Shown here: positions 1 through 8,308 of the stretch, one piece after another
Layout of the letters: every line of letters begins with the position of its first letter
Position numbering within the stretch: position 1 is the first letter of the stretch
NCBI RefSeq assembly: GCF_015209585.1
Contig: NZ_JADEYR010000004.1
Span: 62,001 to 126,000, forward strand
Source: Brachybacterium epidermidis
Lineage (GTDB): Bacteria > Actinomycetota > Actinomycetes > Actinomycetales > Dermabacteraceae
Direction: 5' to 3'
Length of the DNA: 64,000 nt
The notes under the pieces: model-generated
The model's input: only the letters and a program-made list of their open reading frames with translations
What the model was told of the DNA's origin: nothing
Database searches by the model: none
Position numbers and translations under genes: made by a program

Positions 1-72
1 TCCCTGGCCGAGCCCGCGATCGAGGATCTGGTGCGACAGATCTATGCCCGGGGCCCCGGTTCCGTAGAGTGA
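1..72 (+). CDS. C-terminal end of a truncated gene
   Basis: The frame is open from the first base of the window and stops at TGA 70-72, giving 23 residues that end in RQIYARGPGSVE. The gene starts outside the window. The fragment is too short to assign a family. Its stop overlaps a GTG at 69 (GTGA) that lies in the frame of the next gene, so translational coupling is possible. Confidence 0.5.
   Translation, partial: SLAEPAIEDLVRQIYARGPGSVE
65..70 (+). promoter_or_regulatory. Candidate -10 element (TAGAGT)
   Basis: TAGAGT lies at the end of the upstream gene, 44 bases before the Shine-Dalgarno-led GTG at 114. It matches the TANNNT hexamers seen before other genes here, but there is no recognisable -35 box. 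Confidence 0.35.
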
Positions 73-113
73 GCAGGTGGCGCGTTCGCGCCCGCCGAAA
101 GAAGGAGCACGCC

Positions 114-1385
114 GTGGCACGTTCGTCCTTGTCCACCGGACGCATGATCTCCTACGCGTTCGACATGTCCCAGCGCGCCGTGGCCGGCGGATCCGGCACC
201 GGTGATATCACCAAGCGCACCAAGCGCGAGGAGCTGGTGCGGCACATGCTCGAGTACGTGCTGCGCGATCCGAAGGCCCGCTCCGCGTTCGGCGAGGTCA
301 TCCTGCGGTCCGAGGACGGGCTGAGCGCCTTCCGCACCTCCTCCCGCACCGGCAGCGAGCAGTTCGACCTGGAGGCATCGGTCGATGCCGATCCGGCTGC
401 CCGCATCGCCATCGACATCACGGTGGACGGGCCCGTCGATGACGCTCAGGTGGGCGATGCCCTGGCGGCCCTGCCCACACCAGAGAGCCGCCTGGTGCTG
501 CTGATGCCCAAACACCGCAAGAGCAACCTCGAGGTGACCGACGAGCGCCTGATCCGCACCACCTGGGCGACGTTCACGAAGCGACTGGTCAAGAAGGACC
601 CCAAGCGCGCGGAGTTCTGGCGGCTCATCGGTGAGCTCAGCGAGGACGCCCCCTCCACCTCGGTGTTCCGGGCCGGCTCCCCCCGCCGCCTGCTGGACCA
701 GGACCTGGTCGCGGAGTTCCGCTCCCACCTGGACACCCTGCGCCTGGCCGCCGATGAGCTGTACGGGCGGCCAGTGCGGTTCAGCACCTCACGGCGCGGG
801 CCCGGTGCCTGGCTGCAGGTCGGGGCCAGCGGCACCGGTCTGGGCCTGGAGTTCGACGCCGTCGAGGAGGGCTCGCCCGTGTGGCTGGTGGGCACGCGGC
901 CGCACCGCACCTTCGCCCTGAACATCGGGTCCCTGACCGACGACGAGACCCGCGACCGCGCCGTGCGCAGGCTGCGGGCGATCAGCTCCGGCGAGCGCTG
1001 GCGCAACGACGCGGCCTACGTGCCGAACCTGCCGGAGTTCATCGGCGAGCCCGCCTCGGTGGGTTTCGAGGAGGTGCGGGCCCTGCTGTGGGACGTGTTC
1101 GATCCCGATCTGCTGGCCGCCGCCGGGTTCCCCCTGGTGGCCCGCCGCCAGCCGGACCTGGAGGCGGACATGCTCGGCGTCCGGGTGCGCCGCGAGGGCG
1201 ATCCCCGTGCGGGGACGTTCCTGGTGTCCGTGGGCGGTTCCAAGAACTGGAAGACCCTGCTGCCGCGGGTGACCCGCGAGTTCGACGGCCGTACCTACGT
1301 CATCCAGGCCGCCAAGGGCGACACCCCCGAGGACCTGGTCAGCGCGGTCCATGCGGCGCTGCTGTCCCTGGCCACTAAGCCCTGA
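114..1385 (+). CDS. Conserved hypothetical protein, 423 aa
   Basis: I do not recognise a family. Start GTG 114 is chosen because AAGGAG (102-107) sits 6 nt upstream; an in-frame GTG at 69 overlaps the previous stop codon and would add 15 residues. There is no signal peptide or membrane segment, so the product should be cytosolic. The first ~180 residues mix charged helices with a strand-rich part (FDLEASVD, RIAIDITVDG, RLVLLMPK) that loosely recalls a nuclease-like alpha/beta fold; this is only an impression. A second globular half follows after about residue 190. The gene runs into a lipoate-ligase gene 53 bases downstream on the same strand, but that gene has its own ribosome site, so a shared function is not implied. 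Confidence 0.75.
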   Translation: MARSSLSTGRMISYAFDMSQRAVAGGSGTGDITKRTKREELVRHMLEYVLRDPKARSAFGEVILRSEDGLSAFRTSSRTGSEQFDLEASVDADPAARIAIDITVDGPVDDAQVGDALAALPTPESRLVLLMPKHRKSNLEVTDERLIRTTWATFTKRLVKKDPKRAEFWRLIGELSEDAPSTSVFRAGSPRRLLDQDLVAEFRSHLDTLRLAADELYGRPVRFSTSRRGPGAWLQVGASGTGLGLEFDAVEEGSPVWLVGTRPHRTFALNIGSLTDDETRDRAVRRLRAISSGERWRNDAAYVPNLPEFIGEPASVGFEEVRALLWDVFDPDLLAAAGFPLVARRQPDLEADMLGVRVRREGDPRAGTFLVSVGGSKNWKTLLPRVTREFDGRTYVIQAAKGDTPEDLVSAVHAALLSLATKP

Positions 1386-1438
1386 GTCAGCCTCGGGCCT
1401 CACCATACGAACGACGACCACGAGAAGGAGAGCCGCAC

Positions 1439-2497
1439 ATGCGCGGAGAGTTCAAGGTGCGCGGAGGCAAGCTGGTCTCCGTCGATGTCGAGGCCAACGA
1501 CGAGAAGATCAGCACCGTCCACGTGTTCGGCGACTTCTTCCTGGAGCCCGATGAGGCCCTGGAGGACATCGGCGACGCGCTGACCGGCATGCCCATCGAG
1601 GCCACTGCGGCCGAGCTGGCTGCTGCGATCACAGCGCGCCTCGACGCCCGCCCGGAGCCGGTGCAGATGATCGGCTTCGACGCCGAGGCGGTGGCGATCG
1701 CCGTGCGGCGGGCGCTCGGTCACGCGAGCAGCTGGGACGAGCTCACGTTCGAGGTGTTCGAGCCGGTGGTGATGGAGCCGGTGCTGCACGTGGCGCTCGA
1801 CGAGGTGCTGCCGCTGGAGATGGTGGCCGGCCGCCGCGGCCCGATGTTCCGCATCTGGGACTGGGACTCCCCCCTGGTGGTGATCGGCTCCTACCAGTCG
1901 CTGCGCAACGAGATCGACGCCGAGGGCGCGGAGCGGCACCGCATCGGGGTGGTGCGGCGCATCACCGGCGGTGGCGCGATGTTCATGGAGCCCGGCAACT
2001 GCCTCACCTACTCCCTGGTGGTGCCCACCTCCCTGGTGGAGGGCCTCAGCTTCGAGCAGGCCTACGCCTACCTCGACGACTGGGTGATGGGCGCGCTCGC
2101 GGAGATCGGGGTCAACGCCCGGTACGTGCCGCTGAACGACATCGCCTCCGAGCAGGGCAAGATCGGCGGGGCCGCCCCGCGGCGCTTCGCCGGCGGTGTG
2201 CTGCTGCACCACGTGACCCTGGCCTACGACATCGACGCCGACAAGATGGGTGAGGTGCTGCGGATCGGCCGGGAGAAGCTCTCGGACAAGGGCACCCGCA
2301 GCGCCAACAAGCGGGTGGACCCGATGCGGTCGCAGACGGGCCTTGCCCGCGAGCAGATCATCGATGGGTTCCTGCAGTACTTCCGCGGCCGCTACGACAC
2401 CCGTCCCGCCACCTACACCGAGGAGGAGCTGGGCCGCGCACGCGAGCTGGTGGAGACCAAGTTCGGCACCGAGGAGTGGACCGCGCGGGTGCCGTGA
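1439..2497 (+). CDS. lplA: Lipoate-protein ligase family protein, small domain first
   Basis: This is a 352-aa member of the biotin/lipoate A/B ligase family, which attaches lipoate to the lysine of 2-oxoacid dehydrogenase E2 and GcvH domains through lipoyl-AMP. The catalytic part spans roughly residues 105-345 and carries the RRxTGGGA signature (VVRRITGGGAMF) and the GKIGGAAPRRF substrate-pocket segment. Residues 1-85 (GGKLVSVDVE, VFGDFFLEP, LTGMPIEA) match the small accessory domain that is C-terminal in E. coli LplA and a separate LplB chain in Thermoplasma; here it is fused at the N terminus. AAGGAG precedes the ATG by 8 nt. A hairpin follows the stop. Enzyme class is secure; the exact substrate (lipoate or octanoate) is not. 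Confidence 0.85.
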   Translation: MRGEFKVRGGKLVSVDVEANDEKISTVHVFGDFFLEPDEALEDIGDALTGMPIEATAAELAAAITARLDARPEPVQMIGFDAEAVAIAVRRALGHASSWDELTFEVFEPVVMEPVLHVALDEVLPLEMVAGRRGPMFRIWDWDSPLVVIGSYQSLRNEIDAEGAERHRIGVVRRITGGGAMFMEPGNCLTYSLVVPTSLVEGLSFEQAYAYLDDWVMGALAEIGVNARYVPLNDIASEQGKIGGAAPRRFAGGVLLHHVTLAYDIDADKMGEVLRIGREKLSDKGTRSANKRVDPMRSQTGLAREQIIDGFLQYFRGRYDTRPATYTEEELGRARELVETKFGTEEWTARVP

Positions 2498-2513
2498 GCA
2501 CCTTCCTCATCAC

Positions 2514-2537
2514 GTGTGCATCACCTGCGATGCACAC
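2514..2537. terminator. Bidirectional terminator hairpin
   Basis: GTGTGCATC at 2514-2522 pairs perfectly with GATGCACAC at 2529-2537 across a 6-nt loop. It lies between the convergent 3' ends of the lipoate ligase and the metallophosphoesterase. No T tract follows. Confidence 0.55.
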
Positions 2538-2611
2538 ATGCGCACCACTGTCGACCTCCCGCCCGGTAGCAGCCGTCCCCGCGTCATCACGGCAGACGAT
2601 GTCGCGACCGC

Positions 2612-3412
2612 TCATTCCACCGTCAGCCCCAGCTGGGCATGCAGCCCCCGGTACACCCCGGTGCGCAGCTCGATCGCGTAGGGCTCCCAGTCAGGCATGT
2701 CCAGCTCCCGGGCCACTGCGATCTCGGCCTCGATGTCATAGGGGACCCGCACGAACTGGATCCCGAAGGGGGCATCGGCGGCGTCGAGCCGTCCCTCCAG
2801 GATCACGTAGGACGCAGCGGTGTCGCCGTCCAGGGAGTTGCCCACGCTGCCGGCGTTCACCAGGGTGCGGCCCGAGCGGACCTCCAGGTAGGCATCGTGG
2901 ATGTCGCCGTACACCACCACCGTCGGCGAGAAACCGCCGACATCGCCGGGGCCCGACCCCAGCACCTCCCGGTCCCGGGTGAAGGGGGTGCTGGCGAACA
3001 TGCCCGCGAACTCCTCGTCCGAGTGGTCGTGGCGCACCCGGGTGAACTCGTCGACCGCCGAGGCGTGCAGCAGCCGCACACCGCGCCCGCTCAGCTCGAG
3101 GTCGATCACTGCGGGCAGGGCGCCCAGCCATTCCTTGTCGGCCTCGGTCAGCTCACTGCGCCACCAGTGCAGAGCCGGGTTGCGGGGCGGATCCTCGGCG
3201 GTGAGGTAGCCCTCCCAGTTGCCGCGCACCGTCGCCGCGCAGCGCTGGCGGGTGAGGGCCACGGCGTGGGAGCCCCGCGGCCCCTTGCCCGCCACGTCCC
3301 CCAGGTTCACCACCACATCGATGCCGCGATCGGTGATATCGGCGAGCACCGCCTCGTAGGCGGTCACGTTCCCATGGACGTCGGAGACGACAGCGATGCG
3401 ATCCGGAGCCAT
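2612..3412 (-). CDS. Calcineurin-like metallophosphoesterase
   Basis: This 266-aa protein has the dinuclear-metal phosphoesterase motifs in order: SDVHGN near residue 10, NLGDVAGKGP near 37, RGNWE near 63, and YGDIHDAY near 165 where GHTH is usual, so the third-position His is changed to Asp. The fold resembles YfcE/MJ0936 phosphodiesterases. No signal peptide or membrane segment is present. ATG 3412 has a TAGCCT hexamer 6 nt upstream and shares a short divergent intergenic region with valS. The substrate cannot be predicted. Confidence 0.85.
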   Translation of the reverse strand: MAPDRIAVVSDVHGNVTAYEAVLADITDRGIDVVVNLGDVAGKGPRGSHAVALTRQRCAATVRGNWEGYLTAEDPPRNPALHWWRSELTEADKEWLGALPAVIDLELSGRGVRLLHASAVDEFTRVRHDHSDEEFAGMFASTPFTRDREVLGSGPGDVGGFSPTVVVYGDIHDAYLEVRSGRTLVNAGSVGNSLDGDTAASYVILEGRLDAADAPFGIQFVRVPYDIEAEIAVARELDMPDWEPYAIELRTGVYRGLHAQLGLTVE

Positions 3413-3418
3413 GTCTCC

Positions 3419-3424
3419 AGGCTA
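3419..3424 (-). promoter_or_regulatory. Leaderless -10 (TAGCCT) of metallophosphoesterase
   Basis: TAGCCT ends 6 nt before ATG 3412 (spacer GGAGAC). The GGAG is too close to the start codon to act as a normal ribosome site. Confidence 0.6.
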
Positions 3425-3491
3425 CGGGCCCCTGCTGCCCGGCGTGATGGCACCGACACCGGCCCGTCGTGCACCTGCGCGCTCATCCTGG

Positions 3492-3497
3492 AACAAT
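3492..3497 (+). promoter_or_regulatory. Possible leaderless -10 (AACAAT) of valS
   Basis: AACAAT plus the 7-nt spacer GGCGGCC precedes ATG 3505. The same GGCGGCC spacer follows TAGAGT before the beta-phosphoglucomutase gene. The hexamer itself is a weak match. Confidence 0.4.
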
Positions 3498-3504
3498 GGC
3501 GGCC

Positions 3505-6207
3505 ATGACCGAAACCTCTGCGCGCCCGGACGCCGGCACGACCGCCGGCACCGCCCCCGGGTCCCCCCCCGGATCCACTGTCCCCGATCGCCCCTCCCTG
3601 GAGGGCCTGGAGGCGAAGTGGGACGGCGTATGGAGCAAGCGCAAGGACTACGCCTTCGACCGGGACACCACGCGAGAGCAGGTGTTCAGCGTGGACACCC
3701 CGCCGCCCACGGCCTCGGGGTCCCTGCACATCGGCCACGTGTTCGGCTACTCCCAGGCCGACATGATCGTGCGCTACCAGCGCATGCGCGGCAAGAACTG
3801 CTTCTACCCGCTGGGCTGGGACGACAACGGCCTGCCCACCGAGCGCCGAGTGCAGAACTACTACGGGGTGCGCTGTGACCCCTCCCTGCCGTACGACCCG
3901 GACTTCACTCCCCCGCAGGAGGGCGGCGACAACAAGTCCGCGAAGGCCGCCAACCAGCTGCCGATCTCACGTCGCAACTTCATCGAGCTGTGCGAGAAGC
4001 TCACCGAGATCGACGAGAAGTCCTTCGAGGAGGTGTTCCGCACCCTGGGCCTCTCGGTGGACTGGGACTACTCGTACCAGACCATCGACTCCCGCTCCCG
4101 CGCGGTGAGCCAGCGGGCGTTCCTGGAGAACCTGCAGGCCGGCCAGGCCTACCAGGCGGAGGCCCCCACCATGTGGGACGTCACCTACCGCACTGCCGTG
4201 GCGCAGGCCGAGCAGGAGGACCGCGACCGCGAGGGCGCCTACCACCGCATCGGCTTTTCCCGCACCGGCGATTCCGGGGAGACGGTGTTCATCGAGACCA
4301 CCCGCCCCGAGCTGCTGCCGGCGTGCGTGTCCCTGGTGGCCCACCCGGACGACGAGCGCTACCAGCACCTGTTCGGCACCACCGTCACCTCTCCCCTGTT
4401 CGGGGTGGAGCTGCCGGTGAACCCCCACCCCCTGGCGCAGGCCGACAAGGGCGCGGGCATCGCCATGATCTGCACCTTCGGCGACTCCACTGACGTGATC
4501 TGGTGGCGCGAGCTGGACCTGCCCACCCGCTCGGTGATCGGCCGCGACGGTCGCTTCGTGGCCGACGCTCCCTGGATCACCTCCCGGGAGGGCATCGCCC
4601 GCTACGCCGAGCTGGCGGGGCTGACCGTGTTCAGCGCCCAGAAGCGCGTGGTGGAGATGCTCACCGAGACCGGTGACCTGGTGGGGGAGCCGAAGAAGAT
4701 CAGCCACCCGGTGAAGTTCTACGAGAACGGTGACAAGCCGCTGGAGTACGTGACCAGTCGCCAGTGGTACCTGGCCAACGGTGGCCGCGACCAGTCGCAG
4801 GACGGCCTGCGCTCGCGCCTGATCGGGCGGGGCCGCGAGCTGGCCTGGCACCCGGGTCACATGGAGTCCCGCTACCGCAACTGGGTGGAGGGCCTGACCG
4901 GTGACTGGCTGATCTCCCGCCAGCGCTTCTTCGGGGTGCCCTTCCCGATCTGGTACGCGGTCGATGCGAACGGCGAGACGGACTACGAGCGTGTGCTCAC
5001 TCCCCCGGTCGAGTCCCTGCCGATCGACCCCACCATCGACGTGCCGAGCGGCTTCGAGGAGTCTCAGCGCGATCAGCCGGGCGGGTTCACCGCGGACCCC
5101 GACATCCTCGACACCTGGGCCACCAGCTCCCTGACCCCGCAGCTCGCCGGCGGCTGGGGCCACGACGAGGACCTGTTCGCCAAGGTCTACCCGATGGACC
5201 TTCGCCCCCAGGGGCACGACATCATCCGCACCTGGCTGTTCTCCACCATCGTGCGCTCCCACCTGCAGCAGGACTCCCTGCCGTGGAAGCACGCCTCGAT
5301 CAACGGCTGGATCCTGGACCCGGACCGCAAGAAGATGTCGAAGTCCAAGGGCAACGTGGTCACCCCGATCGGCCTGCTGCAGCAGCACGGCTCCGACGGC
5401 GTGCGCTACTGGGCCGGCAGTGCCCGTCAGGGCGTGGACACCGCCTTCGACGAGGGGCAGATGAAGATCGGCCGCCGCCTGGCGATCAAGATCCTCAACG
5501 CCTCCAAGTTCGCGCTCGGCTTCGGCCCGGCCCCCGCCGATCCGGCCGGGCGCCTGGCGGCGGACCCGTCGGCCGTGACCGAGCCGCTGGACCGCGCCTT
5601 GCTGGCGCGGCTGGCCGAGGTGGTCGAGCAGGCCACGGTGGCGTTCGACGACATGGACTACGCGCGCAGCCTGAACGTGGTCGAGCCGTTCTTCTGGATG
5701 TTCTGCGACGACTACATCGAGCTGGTGAAGGAGCGTGCGCACGGCCAGGCCGGGGAGCAGGCCGCGGCCTCGGCCCGAGCGGCTCTGGCGATCACGCTGG
5801 AGGTGCTGCTGCGCCTGTTCGCCCCGGTGATCGTGTTCGCCACCGAGGAGGTGTGGTCCTGGTGGCGCGAGGGCAGCGTGCACACGCAGCCCTGGCCGGA
5901 AGCCGCGCCGCTGCGTGAGGCCTCAGCCGGTCAGGACGCCGCGCTGCTGGATGCGCTCTCCCAGGCCGTGATCGCGGTGCGGCGCATCAAGTCCGATGCG
6001 AAGGTGTCCCAGAAGACCCCGATCCTGCGGGTCACCCTGGTGGCGCCCGGGGCATCGGCCTCGCACCTGGAGGCGGCCCGCTCGGACCTGGTGGCCCTGG
6101 GTCGCATCGAGGACCTCACCGTGAGCGGCGGCGACGTCGACTCGGTGACCGCCGAGCACGCCGAGCTCGGTGAACCCCCGGTCAAGCAGCCGCGCGCCAA
6201 GGGCTGA
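3505..6207 (+). CDS. valS: Valine--tRNA ligase
   Basis: This is a 900-aa class I aminoacyl-tRNA synthetase that charges tRNA-Val. The HIGH-type motif (TASGSLHIGHVFG) is near residue 70 and the KMSKS loop (KKMSKSKGNVV) near residue 612. Between them lies the CP1 editing domain, with the ETTRPELLPACVSLVAHP segment typical of ValS. The early segment DDNGLPTERRVQNYYGV and the lack of the usual long C-terminal coiled-coil arm suggest the shorter type-2 ValS lineage rather than the E. coli type; that is inference. ATG 3505 is preferred over the in-frame ATG 3496 because no Shine-Dalgarno fits either, and 3505 gives the leaderless spacing seen at other genes. A small membrane protein starts 3 bases after the stop. 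Confidence 0.95.
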   Translation: MTETSARPDAGTTAGTAPGSPPGSTVPDRPSLEGLEAKWDGVWSKRKDYAFDRDTTREQVFSVDTPPPTASGSLHIGHVFGYSQADMIVRYQRMRGKNCFYPLGWDDNGLPTERRVQNYYGVRCDPSLPYDPDFTPPQEGGDNKSAKAANQLPISRRNFIELCEKLTEIDEKSFEEVFRTLGLSVDWDYSYQTIDSRSRAVSQRAFLENLQAGQAYQAEAPTMWDVTYRTAVAQAEQEDRDREGAYHRIGFSRTGDSGETVFIETTRPELLPACVSLVAHPDDERYQHLFGTTVTSPLFGVELPVNPHPLAQADKGAGIAMICTFGDSTDVIWWRELDLPTRSVIGRDGRFVADAPWITSREGIARYAELAGLTVFSAQKRVVEMLTETGDLVGEPKKISHPVKFYENGDKPLEYVTSRQWYLANGGRDQSQDGLRSRLIGRGRELAWHPGHMESRYRNWVEGLTGDWLISRQRFFGVPFPIWYAVDANGETDYERVLTPPVESLPIDPTIDVPSGFEESQRDQPGGFTADPDILDTWATSSLTPQLAGGWGHDEDLFAKVYPMDLRPQGHDIIRTWLFSTIVRSHLQQDSLPWKHASINGWILDPDRKKMSKSKGNVVTPIGLLQQHGSDGVRYWAGSARQGVDTAFDEGQMKIGRRLAIKILNASKFALGFGPAPADPAGRLAADPSAVTEPLDRALLARLAEVVEQATVAFDDMDYARSLNVVEPFFWMFCDDYIELVKERAHGQAGEQAAASARAALAITLEVLLRLFAPVIVFATEEVWSWWREGSVHTQPWPEAAPLREASAGQDAALLDALSQAVIAVRRIKSDAKVSQKTPILRVTLVAPGASASHLEAARSDLVALGRIEDLTVSGGDVDSVTAEHAELGEPPVKQPRAKG

Positions 6208-6210
6208 CCT

Positions 6211-6696
6211 ATGCCTGCGCGGACCGTCCGTTCCAGCAACAGCACGATCCTGATGTGGATCGGAGCGATCATCATGCTGTTCGGCGCGTTCACCGGGCTG
6301 TACGGCCTGGCGCCCCTGACGCGCGGCTCGATCGTGGCTGGGCTGATCTTCGTGCTCATCGGCGCGCTCATCGCCTTGGTCGGGGTGGCGATAGCGATGG
6401 TCGGATGGCGCACCAGCGCTCGAGTCGACGGCCAGGGAGTCTCCTGGTCCTCCGGGCTGGGATCCCGCACCAGCGTGCCCTGGCAGCAGATTGCGCGGGT
6501 CGTCGTGCCCGGCGCCGCCGACCCCGGCTCCGCTGTCGCGCTTCAGCTGCGGGACGGTAGGATCGTTCCGGTCACGCCGTTGCGGAAGATGCAGTCCGCC
6601 GATGAGAGCACCGGGCTGTCGCCGTGGTATCTGAGGGCCGGTGCAGCGCTGCAGGAGGCCCACCAGCAGTGGCTGTCGCAGCCCCACCGGCACTGA
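6211..6696 (+). CDS. Small membrane protein with PH-like C-terminal domain
   Basis: This 161-aa protein has two hydrophobic helices (about residues 12-33 and 43-66), then a soluble region with the pattern ARVDGQGVSW, SVPWQQIARV and LRDGRIVPV. That pattern matches small bacterial PH-domain membrane proteins of actinobacteria, whose function is unknown. ATG 6211 follows the valS stop by 3 bases, so the gene is probably co-transcribed and translated by re-initiation; no separate promoter is visible. Confidence 0.65.
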   Translation: MPARTVRSSNSTILMWIGAIIMLFGAFTGLYGLAPLTRGSIVAGLIFVLIGALIALVGVAIAMVGWRTSARVDGQGVSWSSGLGSRTSVPWQQIARVVVPGAADPGSAVALQLRDGRIVPVTPLRKMQSADESTGLSPWYLRAGAALQEAHQQWLSQPHRH

Positions 6697-6731
6697 CTAG
6701 ATCAGAGCACGGAAGCACCGGGCAGCGATCA

Positions 6732-6759
6732 GGGGATCAGCCAGAGCGCGGCTGACCCC
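6732..6759. terminator. Candidate terminator hairpin
   Basis: GGGG-A-TCAGCC at 6732-6742 pairs with GGCTGA-CCCC at 6750-6759, with one bulged A and a 7-nt loop. It sits between the convergent ends of the PH-like membrane gene and the WXG100-type gene. Confidence 0.45.
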
Positions 6760-6775
6760 CGCTGCGCGCTCCTGC

Positions 6776-8068
6776 TCACCAGAAGGGGCTGTACTTCGAG
6801 GTGGCGTCACCGAGGTCACCGATGAAGGCTCCGCCATCGCGGAGGGCGTCATCGAGGTTGTAGTCACCCGGCGTGAACGAATCCACGATCGCATTCGGGT
6901 TCATGCCGATGCTGGTGGAGCCACCCAGCCCGAGCACCTTCGCCGCATGACCGCCGATGGAGAAGGACACCTCATCCGTGGAGACGGTGTAGCCCGAGCT
7001 CAGGCCGGCACCCGCACCGGCCTTCTCGCTGATCGAGGTGGAGCCGGTGAACCATCCACCGGGAGAGGTGAGTTCGTACTTCTGCGTGACCTGCGCACCT
7101 GAGAAGGCACCGACGTCGAACCCGGAGGTCCATCCGTTGACGTTGCCGTCGGCGTTGCGGGTGGCGTGGGAGTGAGCATTGGCGTGTGCGTCCGCGCCCA
7201 CCCATCCGCTGGTCGTCATCGCGGCGGATGCTCCGGAGTCGTGGGTGATCCCCACGTTCTGCTCTGCATAGAGGCCGGATCCTGCGCGGGCACCACCACT
7301 GAACCCGTCCGGCCCCATGGTGCCTCCGCCTTCACCGTAGGCCTCCATCCCGATGCGGTGCGTGGAGTCCATCCCGAAGCCGAAGGGAAGATCGTAGTCA
7401 GTGGTGATGCCCAGCTCACCACTGCCCCGAGCGCCGAAGGTGCCCGTGGTGTTGCCGAAGTCGTCCGTGGTCACGTTGGTGCCGGCGCTGTAGTTCAAGC
7501 CACCGTACGGGTCGATCGAGATGCCGTCGCGGGAGAAGCCAGGACCGTCCCAGATCGTGGGGTTCCACTCGAACTGGGTTCCCACCGGGCGGTCCTCACC
7601 GAACATCTGGCCGCGCGACCCGTAGCCGGGGCCACCGTAGAACTCCTGCTCGCCCGACCCGCCGCCGCGGAACAGATCCCCCAGGCCGTCCCTGAGGTTG
7701 TCCAGCACGTGCGGCCCGATCGGCAGACCGGAACTGGTGGGCAGAGGCAGGATGTCCCGGAGGATGTCGCCGACGACGTCGATGAGACCGGCCAGATCGG
7801 TGGGCCCGGAGGCGCGGTCCTGCTCGGTGGCGTGCTGATCGAGCTCCACGCCCTTGGCGCGGATGTCCTCGGCCTTGGCGATCATGCCGGGCTTGACCGT
7901 GCCGTGCCACAGAGCACGCATGGCAACGGCATCGGGGCCGAACCACGGCACCGCGTCGATGGCAGCACTGATCATGCTGGTCATGTCGTGGATGCGCTGG
8001 GCGCCCAGCTCGCAGGCCTGTGCCTGCGAACGCATCTGCTCGGTGTCGCCCCCGTAGAACCCTGCCAT
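6776..8068 (-). CDS. WXG100-type N-terminal protein with long Gly-rich C-terminal region
   Basis: This 430-aa protein starts at ATG 8068, where AGGGAGAGG lies about 8 nt upstream. Residues 1-90 form helices around AVPWFGPDAVAMRALWHG, the W-x-G hairpin pattern of WXG100/ESX substrates fused to larger proteins. After a linker, residues ~150-430 are rich in Gly, Ser, Thr and aromatic residues, with alternating polar strands (for example MTTSGWVGADAHANAHSHA) and the C terminus SKYSPFW. No known toxin catalytic motif, signal peptide or membrane anchor is visible, and no obvious immunity gene sits beside it. Base use is slightly less GC-extreme than in its neighbours. Export by a type VII system is inferred from the N terminus only. 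Confidence 0.65.
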   Translation of the reverse strand: MAGFYGGDTEQMRSQAQACELGAQRIHDMTSMISAAIDAVPWFGPDAVAMRALWHGTVKPGMIAKAEDIRAKGVELDQHATEQDRASGPTDLAGLIDVVGDILRDILPLPTSSGLPIGPHVLDNLRDGLGDLFRGGGSGEQEFYGGPGYGSRGQMFGEDRPVGTQFEWNPTIWDGPGFSRDGISIDPYGGLNYSAGTNVTTDDFGNTTGTFGARGSGELGITTDYDLPFGFGMDSTHRIGMEAYGEGGGTMGPDGFSGGARAGSGLYAEQNVGITHDSGASAAMTTSGWVGADAHANAHSHATRNADGNVNGWTSGFDVGAFSGAQVTQKYELTSPGGWFTGSTSISEKAGAGAGLSSGYTVSTDEVSFSIGGHAAKVLGLGGSTSIGMNPNAIVDSFTPGDYNLDDALRDGGAFIGDLGDATSKYSPFW

Positions 8069-8132
8069 GGTGAAGCCTCTCCCTGATCGCCTCGCTATGG
8101 GCACCACGGTACGTGGGCGAGCACCTCCAGCC

Positions 8133-8152
8133 CATGGGGAGTACTCCCCATG
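8133..8152. promoter_or_regulatory. Perfect 20-bp palindrome, candidate operator
   Basis: CATGGGGAGTACTCCCCATG is a perfect inverted repeat with no spacer, 65 bases upstream of the WXG100-type gene and after the end of selB. Its symmetry suits a dimeric repressor site. The regulator is unknown. Confidence 0.45.
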
Positions 8153-8308
8153 CGGAGTCCGACCAGGACGAAGCCCCGCAGTTGAGCATTCACACCGGGA
8201 CGCCGCACCCGGGCGATGCCCGGTACCGAGCACCGGCCTGCGTCGCTGTGCGCGCGAACGGCGTGCGAACCTACCAGCAGCACCGCGGGGTACCGGGGTG
8301 ATGCTGGA

